Assembly (NCBI GenBank): GCA_037501455.1
Contig: CM074861.1
Span: 38,828,001 to 38,892,000 of the forward strand
Direction: 5' to 3'
DNA from: Lantana camara
Lineage: Eukaryota; Streptophyta; Magnoliopsida; Lamiales; Verbenaceae
Length of the DNA stretch: 64,000 nt
A model generated the notes under the pieces. That model had not been told where the DNA came from and searched no databases. It worked only from the letters and a program-made list of their open reading frames with translations. Every line of letters starts with the position of its first letter. Positions within the stretch are counted from its first letter, which is position 1. Of this stretch, positions 33,530 through 45,265 are shown piece by piece. Made by a program: the position numbers and the translations under genes.

Positions 33530-36500
33530 CATGTCCTGAATTCCTGGAATTTAATTGGCTCTTACGTGTTCATCCCACGCTGGTTAGCTACTCCCCGTCA
33601 GGGATTAGTTCGAAAGAGATCTTCATTCCACAAGTTTCTCCAATGGGTGAAATCACGACCCTCAACTTTCCGGAGTCTAATCACTCGAAAGAAAATCTAA
33701 CCTTCCACTAGAACAATTTGACAAGTGGTTGAAAATACTGAGAGTGCCCCGTCTCTCAAACAATTAACGAGAGAACCCCGTCTCCCCAGCAAGTAACAAG
33801 AGAACCCCGTCTCTTGACAACCCTGAGAGAATCCCCGTCTCTCACGCACTCAAAATGAAATTCAAGCATGCACTTAGATAGACATTTACACTTAACATAC
33901 AAGGATCAAGTAAGAGTATCATTTATGCAATTAATTGTTCACTTAAACAAGTAATAATAATCAAGGAATCAGGTACGAGAATAATAAGATATTGATAATG
34001 ATAAAATGATGGTGCACGTGGTATGCATGATTATGTGTACCGTGCACCGAAGATTGCAGTTCTGTCACTGAATTGATTCAGTTGAATACTTTGATTCTTT
34101 AGTTGAAGTTTTGCTCGCTTGGTATCATTACGGTTCGACATTCCCATTTCTAGTAACCATCTCTGCCCTTGTACTATTTTCTAACATAATCCGTAAATCA
34201 TCATTAATCACCACATCTTCATCCCCGTTTATATCCTCAGATTTTCCGGTTGAACTATTCTTAGATCGATTCCTATATTCACCTTCCGGTTTTGGAATTG
34301 AAAGTAACCCTTGGGTTTCTTGTCATGGAGTAGTAGTACGTTCAAGCCTATAAGACTGGTTTTGCTCCTAACAACTCTTATCCGACAACCGGTGAGAATA
34401 GGTGTTACCTTTTTCCTCGACCTCAGTAATTAAAGTAAACATTTTCCCGAAGCAACATTCTTGACTCCTTATTTGCAATCTGAAAGTTGAGCTCCAATTG
34501 CCTTAGCAGCTAACACAACGAATGTTTGGTGCAGGACGAAATCAAGATCGTCATCCCGTGGGAGTACTTCAGCAAGCACACTTATATAGAAACCGAAGAA
34601 GTCAAGTCTTAGTGAAGCGTCTTCCATTTGATCCCTGAAATTTAATAACATACCCAACGACTCTGCGAACTATCTTGAATGGTAGGATCGATTGGCTTCA
34701 ACTTTCTCAGGCATCTTCACCTCTACTAGTATGTTCATGGAAGCAACGCCGACAATACGGATGAAAGAGTGGTGTGCATTTACAGGCATCTCTAGGGTAT
34801 AAGTAATAACTTCATAAGAAAATTCTGGTCAGAGTTATCCTACCAAACCTTTGAGATTGATTCCGAATCATATCCCAAATTGAATCCTTTTCTATTTACT
34901 GAGTCAAATGATATCCTGAGGTTATCGGAGGATTGCAGATAGTGCACCCACTTTCCTGAAAATGACAATAGAACAAAGGTACTGTCGATGATGGGACTTT
35001 TCTCTGTGTAAGAGGGAGAAAAGCTTAAATTATTGAAGACTTCTTTCACATGGTTCTGATAGAGGTTTCTAGGAAGAATCGGTTTTCTTAAAATTCCGAC
35101 TTCCCGAGTTTGTCTTACTTCACTTAATCTTATTTTCAGGTCAACTCTCCCCCTTAAGAAAATAGAAATTTTCTTATTCTCTAAATTTATTCTGTCTTTT
35201 TTCCACTTGCAAGCTTCTCTGCTGACTCCATTCCCGTAACCTTTTCCTCATTCCACTGGTCGTTAATCAAAATGTTGATTGATGATTCCTTTCTAATTCT
35301 TTCTGTTATCAACAAACTCAACTTGAAGCTCCTTGACTGTCACCACTTTGATTTGATATTAAAATTCTTCAACATCCTACACCCCTTCTGCTATTCATGA
35401 AAATGCCATATCCTGTATTTACCATCTACTGCTTCTAAAGTTGATATTTGTCAAGTTAGCACCCTGGTCCAAAGCAAGAAAAGTTCTTTCTCCTACCCTT
35501 ACTGAATCCCCAAAATGCTGATTAATTTCTGAAGGTTGAAAGACCCGCTGAACCTTTATCTTCTTGGACTTATCAACCCTTCCCCGTTCCAAATTTTCCA
35601 AATCTCTATCATACCTGTTCTTGCTAAATCCTGGACTAATAAATTCTCACAATCCCAAACATTTCTAAGCTTCAAGCAAAATCAACTGACCCGGTTCCCA
35701 ACCTGATACCCAATGATTCAGAATCTCTTTCTTTAAATTCAAGTTGGTAGAGATAGAGGCAAGGATTGTGCAGAGCATAGGGGAAACCTATTAATCAACA
35801 AACACTAAATAATGCATGATGGTTAAAGTGACAATGCACGTAGGAACCTACCAACAATTTAAATGCCACACGTTGGAACATTTATATTGATTTACAGAAT
35901 TACTCAGAAACAAAGAAAATTAAATATTTCAACTAATTCAAACATATTTTTAATGCATCAAGTAGATAATCTCAATAATATTCATAACGATATTTTATAA
36001 TGAGAAGCAATTTAATTAACAATTATGATGCACGTGCTTATGAATGCATTAAAGAACCTGGCACCGTAGAAATGTTAGACTCGATTCCAGCGTCCATTCC
36101 TTGTTGGCCAAATTGCAACTTGAGCCCAGGCGGTTGATCAGTCTCTTTAATCTTCAAAATCCCTGGCCTTGATTTATATATTTCCCCAAACCTGCCACTC
36201 ACAACTCAATTGAAACTAAATGCATGCGGATAAGACGTGCTCATGTCAATAGTTGTCACATAGTTGAGGTCAATAACGAGAATTTAATATAAAATGCAAC
36301 AACTAATTCATAAATGTTCAAACAAAACACGTTGTTCACATAGGTTTCAAGCAATTCAAGATAAATAAATTGGCAATGAATACATAAATCAATACAAGGG
36401 CACAAGTTATCAGGTATTTCAATCAATTCAAAGAGTTCAAGTAGATCAAGACATTCAGATACGATGCAAGACTCTCAAATTGTCAAATAATTCCTATGCC

Positions 36501-36547
36501 GTACGACCTAGACTCGACACGACACGACACTAGAACCTCGGTTTTGC
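33530..36547 (-). other. Non-coding internal region of element C
   Basis: About 3 kb without any frame over about 80 codons that resembles gag, protease, RT, RNase H or integrase on either strand. Short frames such as 34111-34353 and 34840-35049 show no motif. It holds a hairpin array at 33740-33843. Whether the rest is worn-out coding sequence or unrelated filler cannot be told by eye. Confidence 0.7.
33740..33843. repeat. Four GAGA/TCTC stem-loops with CCCCG loop
   Basis: Units near 33740, 33769, 33798 and 33825 have the form GAGAG-(A)CCCCG-TCTCTC. The third (AAGAGAACCCCGTCTCTT) has a perfect 6-bp stem. Spacing is 27-29 bp. They lie about 250-350 bp from the 3' LTR of C, on the 5' side of the polypurine tract. 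Confidence 0.75.
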
Positions 36548-36565
36548 AACCGGGCTCTGATACCA
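36548..36565 (-). other. Primer-binding site of C, initiator tRNA-Met
   Basis: On the minus strand TGGTATCAGAGCCCGGTT, matching the initiator tRNA-Met 3' end complement, 7 bp from the 5' LTR edge (36573). Confidence 0.92.
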
Positions 36566-36572
36566 CCTTAGA

Positions 36573-39271
36573 TGTAGCACCCTGGACACGTGGAGGTACT
36601 ACACCCCCGCACTATAGGTCAATCCCCATACGAAATGGCCAATCCGTACATGAACCAACCTATAGCGAACGGGTGACCATGCAATACACGACAAGCTAGG
36701 CGGGATACTCGAACATGTGACATAATAAGGCGGAAGCATAACAGAACATCATCAACTATTACCATTTATCCAATCATGACATTTCTCATTTTCCCATTAA
36801 GATATATTCTAAAGTTACATATCAATACATTATCATCTTCAATTAAACAATAACAATAACTACAATTCCATAATTAACAATAATACTTAAATACACGAAC
36901 CACGGATGACACGACTACATGAACTGGACTCGAATCGACTCAACTCCCGCCTAGCGTGCACCTGCAATAACCTGAAAGGTGGAGGTGTCAGTCTGTGAAG
37001 ACCGAGTGAGGGGTTTATATACATATTAGCACAGATAACATGCAAGTCATATTCTCGGGTAAAGGTTTATAAATGATAAATATACAAGTTCATTAATAAT
37101 ATAGCTTCGCCCGAGAATACAACTATCAATATTAAATACTTGTTCTTTTCATGCAATCGAGGAACATGCTTGCTTGCTTGTTAATGATTAGGTGATCACG
37201 CAATTCAATTATCATGCAATCATGCATGTGTATTCAATTAGCACGTTCATGGAATGGAAATCATGCAATCAATACATGGCTTGCTTGTAACACGATGGGT
37301 TGTTCCTCCTTTGGTTGGACGGACAACCACCAGCCCTGAGACTAGCCCAGCGCCCTCACTAAGGAGAGCCTGACTAGGAGAACACAGGTACACAATAGGG
37401 CTTTGTTCTTCTTGTAGTTGGACGGACAACTACCAGCCCGAAGACTAGCCCAACGCCCTCACTAAGGAGGACCTGGCCAAGAGAACACACGTACACGATA
37501 GGGTATCGTTCTTCCTGTGATTGGACGGACAATCACCAGCCCGAAGACCAGCCCAACACCCTCACTAAGGAGAGCCTGGCCAGGAGAAATCACGTACTTG
37601 CTTTCATGAACATGGCATGCTTGATTCATGAACACTAACATAACCTACTTGCTTAATTCATGAACAATAACATAACTGGAAAGGACAAGTGCTTTCATGA
37701 AATTATAATATAAATACCTTTGGCCAAAAATCACATAAAGGTTATACGGGTTCTATATAACTAGAAATTAAACCTCACCTGACAGGCGACACACGACTAG
37801 TGAATGCGTGAACGTGCTCATGCTTGATAATCTCCGCCCTGGAGAATAACTGGACAAGAAACGTGACAATGTGCGTGCATGAGACTATAATTCAAGGACA
37901 TTATTCCATATAATGACGTACGGCATGATCATACAAGAGACATCGAGCAATACACAATGTAGCACGATAACATATTGTTTCAGGACATATTGGATCATAT
38001 AATAGCAATTCGAGGTCAAAGAAGTCGTCGGATCGAGGGGTTATTTTCGTAATTTTATGCAGAAACTTTTGTTCTGCAAGTCAGGTGGGAACAGCCGTTC
38101 TGGACCCCTTTGCAAAATGGGAACGGTCATTCCCAAGAATCCCCAAAACACGCCCACGACTTCCATTTTAAAACGCGCTGAAGCTGGGAACGGCCCTTCC
38201 GGCATGCAGGCCAAAATGGGAACGGCCGTTCCCAGTCTCGGCCGCCTGTTTTATTTGAAAAGGTGGGAACGCCCGTTTCCCCCAATGCCTTGAGGCTGGG
38301 AACGGCCGTTCCCTGTTTCTGCAACTTATCAAAACAGAGCAAAACAGGGGAGGCTCTCGGGAATGATCAACAAAGCAACAAGAATTCCAATTTGATCAAC
38401 AAAGCTTTTAATTTCTGGAAATATGATGCATACATGTTCAAGAAATGATAATATAACACTTAAACAAGTAAACCATGCAATACCACCAAGATTTCCAAGT
38501 TTCATGCTCAAGCTCCTATTGATCATTCAAGCTCAAATATTCAAGAACTTCATAAATAAATCATGCCATAACTCAACCTAGGATCACATAATCATGCTTC
38601 CATCTACCATTCATCCATCTAGCATATAAATCCCAAACCCTAGCTATCTCAAATATGATCAAGAATCACATATATACCTTGAGATGAAAATAAGTGGGAG
38701 AAGATGATAAGTATGGGTGCTTGAGCTTGAATTCATGAAGTTCCTAGCAAATTCTAGCTTGAAATTGATGATTTCCCAATTTCCTATCCTTCTTGAGTGA
38801 ATACCGAGAGAGATGATGATGGTTGAATATGTTGGAATTAAAATGAAGATGGAAGAAGAATGAAGAAGCTTATACCGATATATTTGTGGAAATATGCAAT
38901 GTTTATGATCAAATCCCTAAAGTTCTATAAGTTATGCAATTGGGTATCTAAGGTTTGGAAATGATCAATTAGGTCCCTTAACATATTCATGCAATTAGGT
39001 CCTTAAAGAAAGGGAAATGAACAATTAAGGACAATTATGCAATTAATACAAGTTGGACAATTAATTCATGTAACAATTAAATTCCATTCATACAAGAATT
39101 CTCAAATGAAATGAATTTCATACAATTTCCACATAATCATGTTGAAAACAATTTATAAGAATTAATATAACACGTTCAAATTAATTAAACGAAATTAATA
39201 GAATAAAATCCTAACGCTCGAAACTCACACGTGTCGAGCGTACCTGACTGTCTGAAAATCGGGGCGTTACA
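36573..39271 (-). repeat. 5' LTR of element C (right copy)
   Basis: 2,699 bp, same length as the left copy. Contains the tandem hairpin repeats at 37296-37604 (first stem has one unpaired change at 37311) and the palindrome array at 38087-38313. Confidence 0.93.
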
Positions 39272-39276
39272 TTACA

Positions 39277-39617
39277 CCCCATGAAACTGAGTGATCCTTC
39301 TTAATGACACCATCCTATAAGCAAGTCTCAATCGAGCCTAATTGACACTCCCACTGTTCGTTGGGCTCATCGATTTCGAGTAGTTTCTAATCCATGTACC
39401 ATTCACCTAATGACAAAGTCCCTAACAGCCTGATGGATTAAGGGAGTTCCAATACATGCACACGTAATAGAAAACACACAAAACATGCAATTTCACATAA
39501 AGAAGTATTTGTCTATGATCAATATCATACGTTTATTACTCAAAGATTGTTTATTATACAGGGAAAATGTCAAAGCGGACTACGTCGAATCGGTTTTCTA
39601 GGGCACTATTCCCAACG
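39277..39617 (-). repeat. 5' part of copia LTR H (3' LTR copy)
   Basis: On the minus strand this begins (T/C)GTTGGGAATAGTGCCC at 39617 and runs to the TSD of element C. The first base of the LTR is C instead of T, a likely point mutation. It continues at 30789 on the other side of C. Confidence 0.7.
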
Positions 39618-42600
39618 ATCTCCCACTTGCCCATAAAAGCTATTCAAGTATACTCTAATGCCATCTTCTCAAGATGTTCTTTGAGAGCCCATAGACTTTG
39701 GGCATTTCCAAAGTAGATCTGCTATGTTCTCTGCTGATACGAATTTGCACATCATTAAGGAAACACGTTTTCCTTATCAAGTGATTCGTAATCACGTATT
39801 CGGTCTCTTGGTGAGGGGCCTTGGTTCTCTTACTCGAGCAACCTACCCATTTGTTCATACCATATGACAATTGAGTTGTTTCATGCTAGGAACTTCATCT
39901 AACTGTTAGATGGAGTTTCTTACCTAAACAATTAACTCAACGGTATTTAATACGACTAAGTAGTGGTCAAAATTTCAGTGTCTTCTACTTGGAACTCTTC
40001 CAACACACTGGTCTGCCATTCGGGCAGAAAGTGTATCCTTAGTTAGATTTATAATCATCCATATCTGATACAATGATTACATCAAAATATCCTTTAGTGG
40101 AAAAATCGTACAGCGGTCTCAAAGCATATCCTAATTTCTTCTCAAGTACTTTGAGGGTAGTCCAGTGACCTTCTCTAAGGTCAAATTAGAATTGGCTCAC
40201 TACGCTATCACTGTTAAGCCATATCTGTTGAGTACATAACTTTGCATACATGATGCTCCCTTTTGTTTAAAGGGTTTCGGACATTCTAACTTTCTTAAAG
40301 TTAACTTAGGACACATCCTCTTCAAAAGAGATGCTCCATTGTCCATTGGAAATTCCTTCTCTTGGAATTTTCCATACTAAACTTTTTTAGTACATTGTTT
40401 ACATACCTCGACTGTGATGATCCTATTATTCTCGTAGAACTATCTCTATAGATATTATCCTAAGAATATAGGATGTATCACCAAGATCTTTCATCTCAAT
40501 CTAGTTCCCAACTAGGCTTTTGGCAATTTTTATGCCATCCTTCGCATTCCTAATAATAAGGATGTCATTTTCTAAAATACCAAAATTGAACTACACATCT
40601 CTAACTCTTATTTGTACACTTAGAACTTATTCGAACTTCATATGAGTCCAACGCTTTAACTATTTTATGAAATTGAATGCTCCGACTCCTATAAGCCTTC
40701 ATTAATTTGTAGATTGGCCTTAGGGGTTTGCAAACCTTTTGCATATTCCTACTGAATGTGTGATCCATGAGATATCACATGGGTATGTCTTTATCGATCT
40801 CCTATTGAAAAAGACAATTCTCACATTCATTTATCATATCTCATAGTTATAATACGTAGATATGCTAAGCACTATCCAAATGAACTTTCGTATTGCAACC
40901 AATGAGAAGATTTCACCAAAATCTTCTCCTAGTCTTTTAAGTGAAGCCCTCGAATGAGTTTACAGAGGGATAATCATATTATCTCTATGATGACTAAGGA
41001 ATTAGTCACTAAGACATTTTCCATCTTGATCAAAGTGAGGTGCTTATATCTTATTACTATCATAGTTCTTAACATCCTTTTGAAATTCTAAAGTTTCATA
41101 AAATTTTCTAATCCGTACTTCATTAAGTACATTCATTCATAATGATTAAATTGATGATTATTTCTAGTGCTTACTTTAAACATTAGATAATTATTAGTAT
41201 GGATCGTAATCCATTTAGGTTTTGACACGTTCCCATATTTCAATTAAATAGGGTCTTAGAAACGTTTCCCTTAAGTCAAGATTCACAGAAAATTAACTTC
41301 TTAAGTTCATTTTCATAAAATGATCATAAGGTGGTTAACTTGCTAATCCTTTCATGTCTAGCATGCCAAAATTCATTTAAAACTTTGTTATCTTACTTAC
41401 TTATGTTATCTCGTTGTATGTTCAAAATATTAGTGCTTTCAGTTTTGCACAACAAATTATGCAAAATTAGCTCAAGACTAATGAATTCTGATCCTATTAG
41501 AATTACTACAATGAGATAACCTTTCAAAGTATACCATATACTCTCTGCAGTTCCCTTTCCAATGCCCTTGTTTGCCATCATGGAAACAAACTTCATTTTT
41601 CTGATCTTTCTTTTCTTTCGAGAGCATCCTTTATCACCCCTCCATCAGTCTTTAAAGGTTTCTTCCTCTTTGGGCCTTCAAGCTTTACCTCACTAGATTT
41701 AGAAGAATAGATGACCACCATTGCCTTTCATTCCTTATTAAAGATGCTCTCGACAGTTATCAACTTATTTGATTAACTACATTACGATAGCATCAAGGTT
41801 AAGCATAAAAGGGATAAACGATGGTGGAAGAGATGTAAGCAACAAGTCTACTGAGAACTCCTTTCCAGTACATGTTCATGACTGCAAACTTCCTTAGTGA
41901 GGAACTTCAGCTCATGTTTATGCATGGCCATTTGTATCCTCTCCTATTAGAATGATGAATATTTCCTTCGATGTGTTATACATTATAACACTCTCATGAG
42001 GCGGCACAATTATTTTAAGTGATAAAAAATCTCTCAAGTTGTTCCCATTGTTTCTTGTTGTTATTGCATGTTCAAAAGCATGTTTGACAATCATGAAGTG
42101 AATGGGCTTGGAGATTGCCTTTTTATCGCCTCTCTTTTGGCCCAGGTCGGACTTTCACTGGTAGGTGAAAACTTCTACTTGTAGAGAACCTTTTCTCCTT
42201 TCGGGATCTGAAATGGATTTTAGGATTGGAAGCCAATCAGAGTAGTTAGGACTTAGTCAATTCATTTGACTCAAGGATGGATATGAATGGGTTGCATTTC
42301 AATTTGTAAAGAATCACAAAATGCTAAGCAGAGAAAATGTGAGCATGTTGCTTTTATCATATGTAGCTCCCACTGTTTTTAAAAGATCTCAATATCCCAA
42401 CGATTTAAGAGAAAACTTTTTTTCCCAGTTGGGGGCATTGAGATCCCAAGCATTTTACCTCGGACCCACAACTCGTGAGGCATTCTCAATAAAACCTTTA
42501 GGTACGTACTAATTACTGAACTATCGGTATAGACCCACAACTCGTGCGACATATATACCTACTTCAGTATTAAGCAGGACTCATCAATCATACAATCATG

Positions 42601-42816
42601 ATTAAACTTAGTTGTACAACCCACAACTCGTGAGATATCGTACTTCTAAAATAATCACGAAATATCAATTACTAAAAGTAATTAATCAGGAATTAAGAAC
42701 TAATAAGTTAACCCACGACTCATAAGCCAGCAACTTATTAAACTCAAGACCTATTGATAGAATGCTAGGAATTTTTATCAGGGTTTTCACATTGATTAAA
42801 ACACCTATATTTTGAA
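39618..42816 (-). pseudogene. Ty1/copia gag-pol remnant
   Basis: On the minus strand, weak but ordered matches to copia polyprotein are visible. A gag zinc-knuckle remnant (41535-41597) reads CFHDGKQGHWKGNC, with one metal-binding Cys lost. The RT/RNase H region (40020-40560) has EMKDLGDTSYIL, then GSIMYAKLCTQ and the YFDVIIVSD block. Every block is interrupted by stops and frame changes. The integrase part between them is too worn to place. About 42300-42816 is 5' leader with a short repeat. Such gag-pol would drive copia transposition; this copy is long dead. Confidence 0.72.
42464..42727. repeat. Four copies of ACCCACAACTCGTGAGG in copia leader
   Basis: Copies start near 42464, 42533, 42619 and 42711; the last is diverged. 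They lie upstream (minus sense) of the gag remnant. Confidence 0.65.
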
Positions 42817-45227
42817 TGTAGCACCCTAACCCCCAAGACACTACATCCCCCGCACTATAGCCCGATCCACATACGAAATGGACAATCCGTACATAAACCG
42901 AACGTATAGCGAACGGGTGACAATCAAGAAAATAACGAGCTAGGCGGGACACTCCCCAACATACACAAACCAAGATATGAAATTAAAAGCGGAAGCATTT
43001 CAATTAATACGTATAGGTACCATATTTATCAAAGTATATACATAGTAGGTACCAACATTAACTATCAATACATTATCATGTCTTATATGTTATACATGTC
43101 CAAGTATCCAAAATGTGATAATAATAGCCAAAACATGATACTCCAAAAGTTTTATACATGAAAGGTACAATACTAGACTCGGGAAATGCAAGACCTGACT
43201 CGACTCCCACCTAGCACGACCGAGTACCTGAAAAGTGAATTATCAGTCTACTGAAGACTGAGTGAGGGTCAATATATATATAGCACACGTCACATGCAAG
43301 TCATAATCTCTGGTGAAGACTTGGAAAATAAATAAATACAAAGTTCAAGAATAGAATATTCTTTGCCCGAGATTACAACTATCCAAATTTACATGTTAAC
43401 TTGATCATTTCATGAAACATGTGGCCCCGGCGAGTAAGGGCAAATCTCAAACCTTTCAACCAATCGTGAACAATACGTGCTTACATGATTCATTCAATAC
43501 GTGATCATACATTTCATTTAGTGTTCAAGTAGACATAATCAGGATTATAACATGCAATAACCCGAGGATAACCCGTGGTGCCGGATCCATCCCCAGTCTC
43601 CTTCTTCCTCCGGGTGATAGTGGGTTTGCAAGGCCCAACTATCCACGACATGGTGTACATCGGGAACATGACTCCCACGCACGGAACTCCTTCCACCACC
43701 AATCTCGTAGTAGCTTCGGGGGTGATCCCAATGAGGTGAGGATAGCTCAAGAGTTACCCGTCAGCCCTTCCTTTCCCGGTTGGCTCAAGAACTACCCTCG
43801 GCCCAAGTGCAATCATGTACTCGCCAAAACATGCTTGAAATCATGAACAATCATGGCTTTCTAGCTTGAAAATGTTTATATTTTGAAAACGTTTATAGAT
43901 ATAATAGATTTTGGCCGAAATCAACTCATGTATTCAATCATATAATAGCATTTTGGGATCAAAGAATGCATTGGATCAAAACCCCAAAAATCAATTTTTA
44001 TGCAGTAGCTTTTCTTCTGCCAGTCGAAGGGGGGACGGCCGTTCCGGCTTCCCTTTGAAAATGGGAAGGGCCGTTCCCGTACCCCTTTAAAACGTGACAG
44101 CGTTTTTGAAATCCAAAGCGCGCCTTAGATGGGAACGACCCTTCCGGCCCGCAGGCCAAAATGGGAACGGCCGTTCCCAGGTTCGGCCACCTAATTTAAA
44201 ATAACAGCGTGGGAACGACCGTTTCCATTAGGCCTTAAGGCGGGAAGGGTCGTTCCCGCTTCTGCAACTGAAAGAAAACAGGGCAGAACAGAGCAGCAGC
44301 TACGACACAACAACAAAGCTTCCAAAACTCAAGTTTTCAATCACCAAATTCATGATTTCTGGGAAATATGATGCATACATGTTCAACAAGCAATAACACT
44401 CCATTTAAACACATAAATCAGGGAAAATTATCAAAGATCATGAGTTTCAAGTTCATGCACCAATCTTCACAAAATCTCAAATTTTGGCAAGAATTCATGC
44501 TCTAAATCAAGATATAATCATGTAGTCATGTTTCAAACAACAATTAATCCATAAATTCCATAATTCCTCAAACCCTAGCTATCACATATATGATCAAAAT
44601 CATCAAACCATGCAAACACCCACCTTGAAGCTAAAGAAATGGAGAAGATATATGATAAGAATGATCAAGCTTGAAATCTTGCAATATTTCTTGAAAAATC
44701 TTGATGAAATGATGAAAATCTCTTCTTTCCTTTTTCTTCTTGAAACCGAGAGCATGAAAGGGGAAATATGTTGATGAATTTGATGAGAAATGATCAAGGA
44801 AGCTTGGAGATGCATTTTTACATGATTCAACAATTTTGATTTGTGTGAAATGTTCAAATAGCCATTTAATCCTCCAAAAGTTCAAGTCATGCAATTGAGG
44901 ATATATGGTTTTGAAATATAATCAATTAAGTCCTTGAAAATTTATGCAATTAAGTCCCTAAAGTTAAAGAAATAAACAACTAGGGACAATTTCATAATTA
45001 AAGCACTCTCGGTAATTAATTCACGTTATAAATATTTTTGCATGACTTGAAATAATTTTTCAATGATATGAAATCATATATTTCGCATAAATAATGTATC
45101 ATGAATTTTTATAAAATTATGTGATGTCACGTACGAAAATTGTAAAATTAAAGAATTAAAATAAATCCTACGCTCAAAGTCTCACACGTGGCGTGCTTAC
45201 CTGTTCATCCAGAACAAGGGCGTTACA
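42817..45227 (-). repeat. 3' LTR of element B (left copy)
   Basis: 2,411 bp. About 220 bp shorter than the other LTR: the segment equivalent to 51123-51350 is missing at about 43924. Palindrome array at 44029-44257. Confidence 0.92.
44029..44257. repeat. Array of six palindromes in left LTR of B
   Basis: Same units as the right LTR copy, for example GGGAACGGCCGTTCCC (near 44163) and GGGAAGGGTCGTTCCC (44242). Confidence 0.88.
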
Positions 45228-45245
45228 ACTCTCCCCCCCTTAAAA
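45228..45245 (-). other. Polypurine tract of element B
   Basis: On the minus strand TTTTAAGGGGGGGAGAGT precedes the 3' LTR directly. Confidence 0.88.
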
Positions 45246-45264
45246 GAATCTGGTCCCCAGATTC
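45246..45264 (-). other. Hairpin at the end of pol in element B
   Basis: GAATCTGGGGACCAGATTC on the minus strand, identical to that in element A, placed right after the pol stop codon (45266 region) and before the polypurine tract. Confidence 0.82.
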
Positions 45265-45265
45265 T

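Larger units (their letters stand above)
30795..39271 (-). mobile_element. Young non-autonomous LTR element 'C' (LARD-like), 8,477 bp
   Basis: Two 2,699-bp LTRs (30795-33493 and 36573-39271) of equal length flank a 3,079-bp internal region with no gag or pol frame. TSD TTACA lies on both sides (30790-30794 and 39272-39276). On the minus strand the order is LTR, initiator-Met primer site, internal region, hairpin, polypurine tract, LTR. By eye I count about 36 substitutions between LTRs (about 1.3%), all base changes and no indels, so this is the most recent LTR insertion in the window. LTR ends, primer and palindrome word match the Tekay-type element B, so B-like enzymes probably moved it. 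Confidence 0.93.
24540..42816 (-). mobile_element. Decayed Ty1/copia element 'H', nested
   Basis: A minus-sense copia element is supported by a polypurine tract (AAGTGGGAGAT read on minus, 39618-39630) next to an LTR start (TTGGGAATAGTGCCC on minus, ending at 39617), a copia RT/RNase H remnant (40020-40560) and a gag zinc-knuckle remnant (41535-41597). Its LTR is split by CACTA G (24681-29338) and LTR element C (30795-39271). Its 5' part meets element B at 42817. The outer boundaries and a 5' LTR are not seen. The left limit (about 24540) is approximate. Confidence 0.7.
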
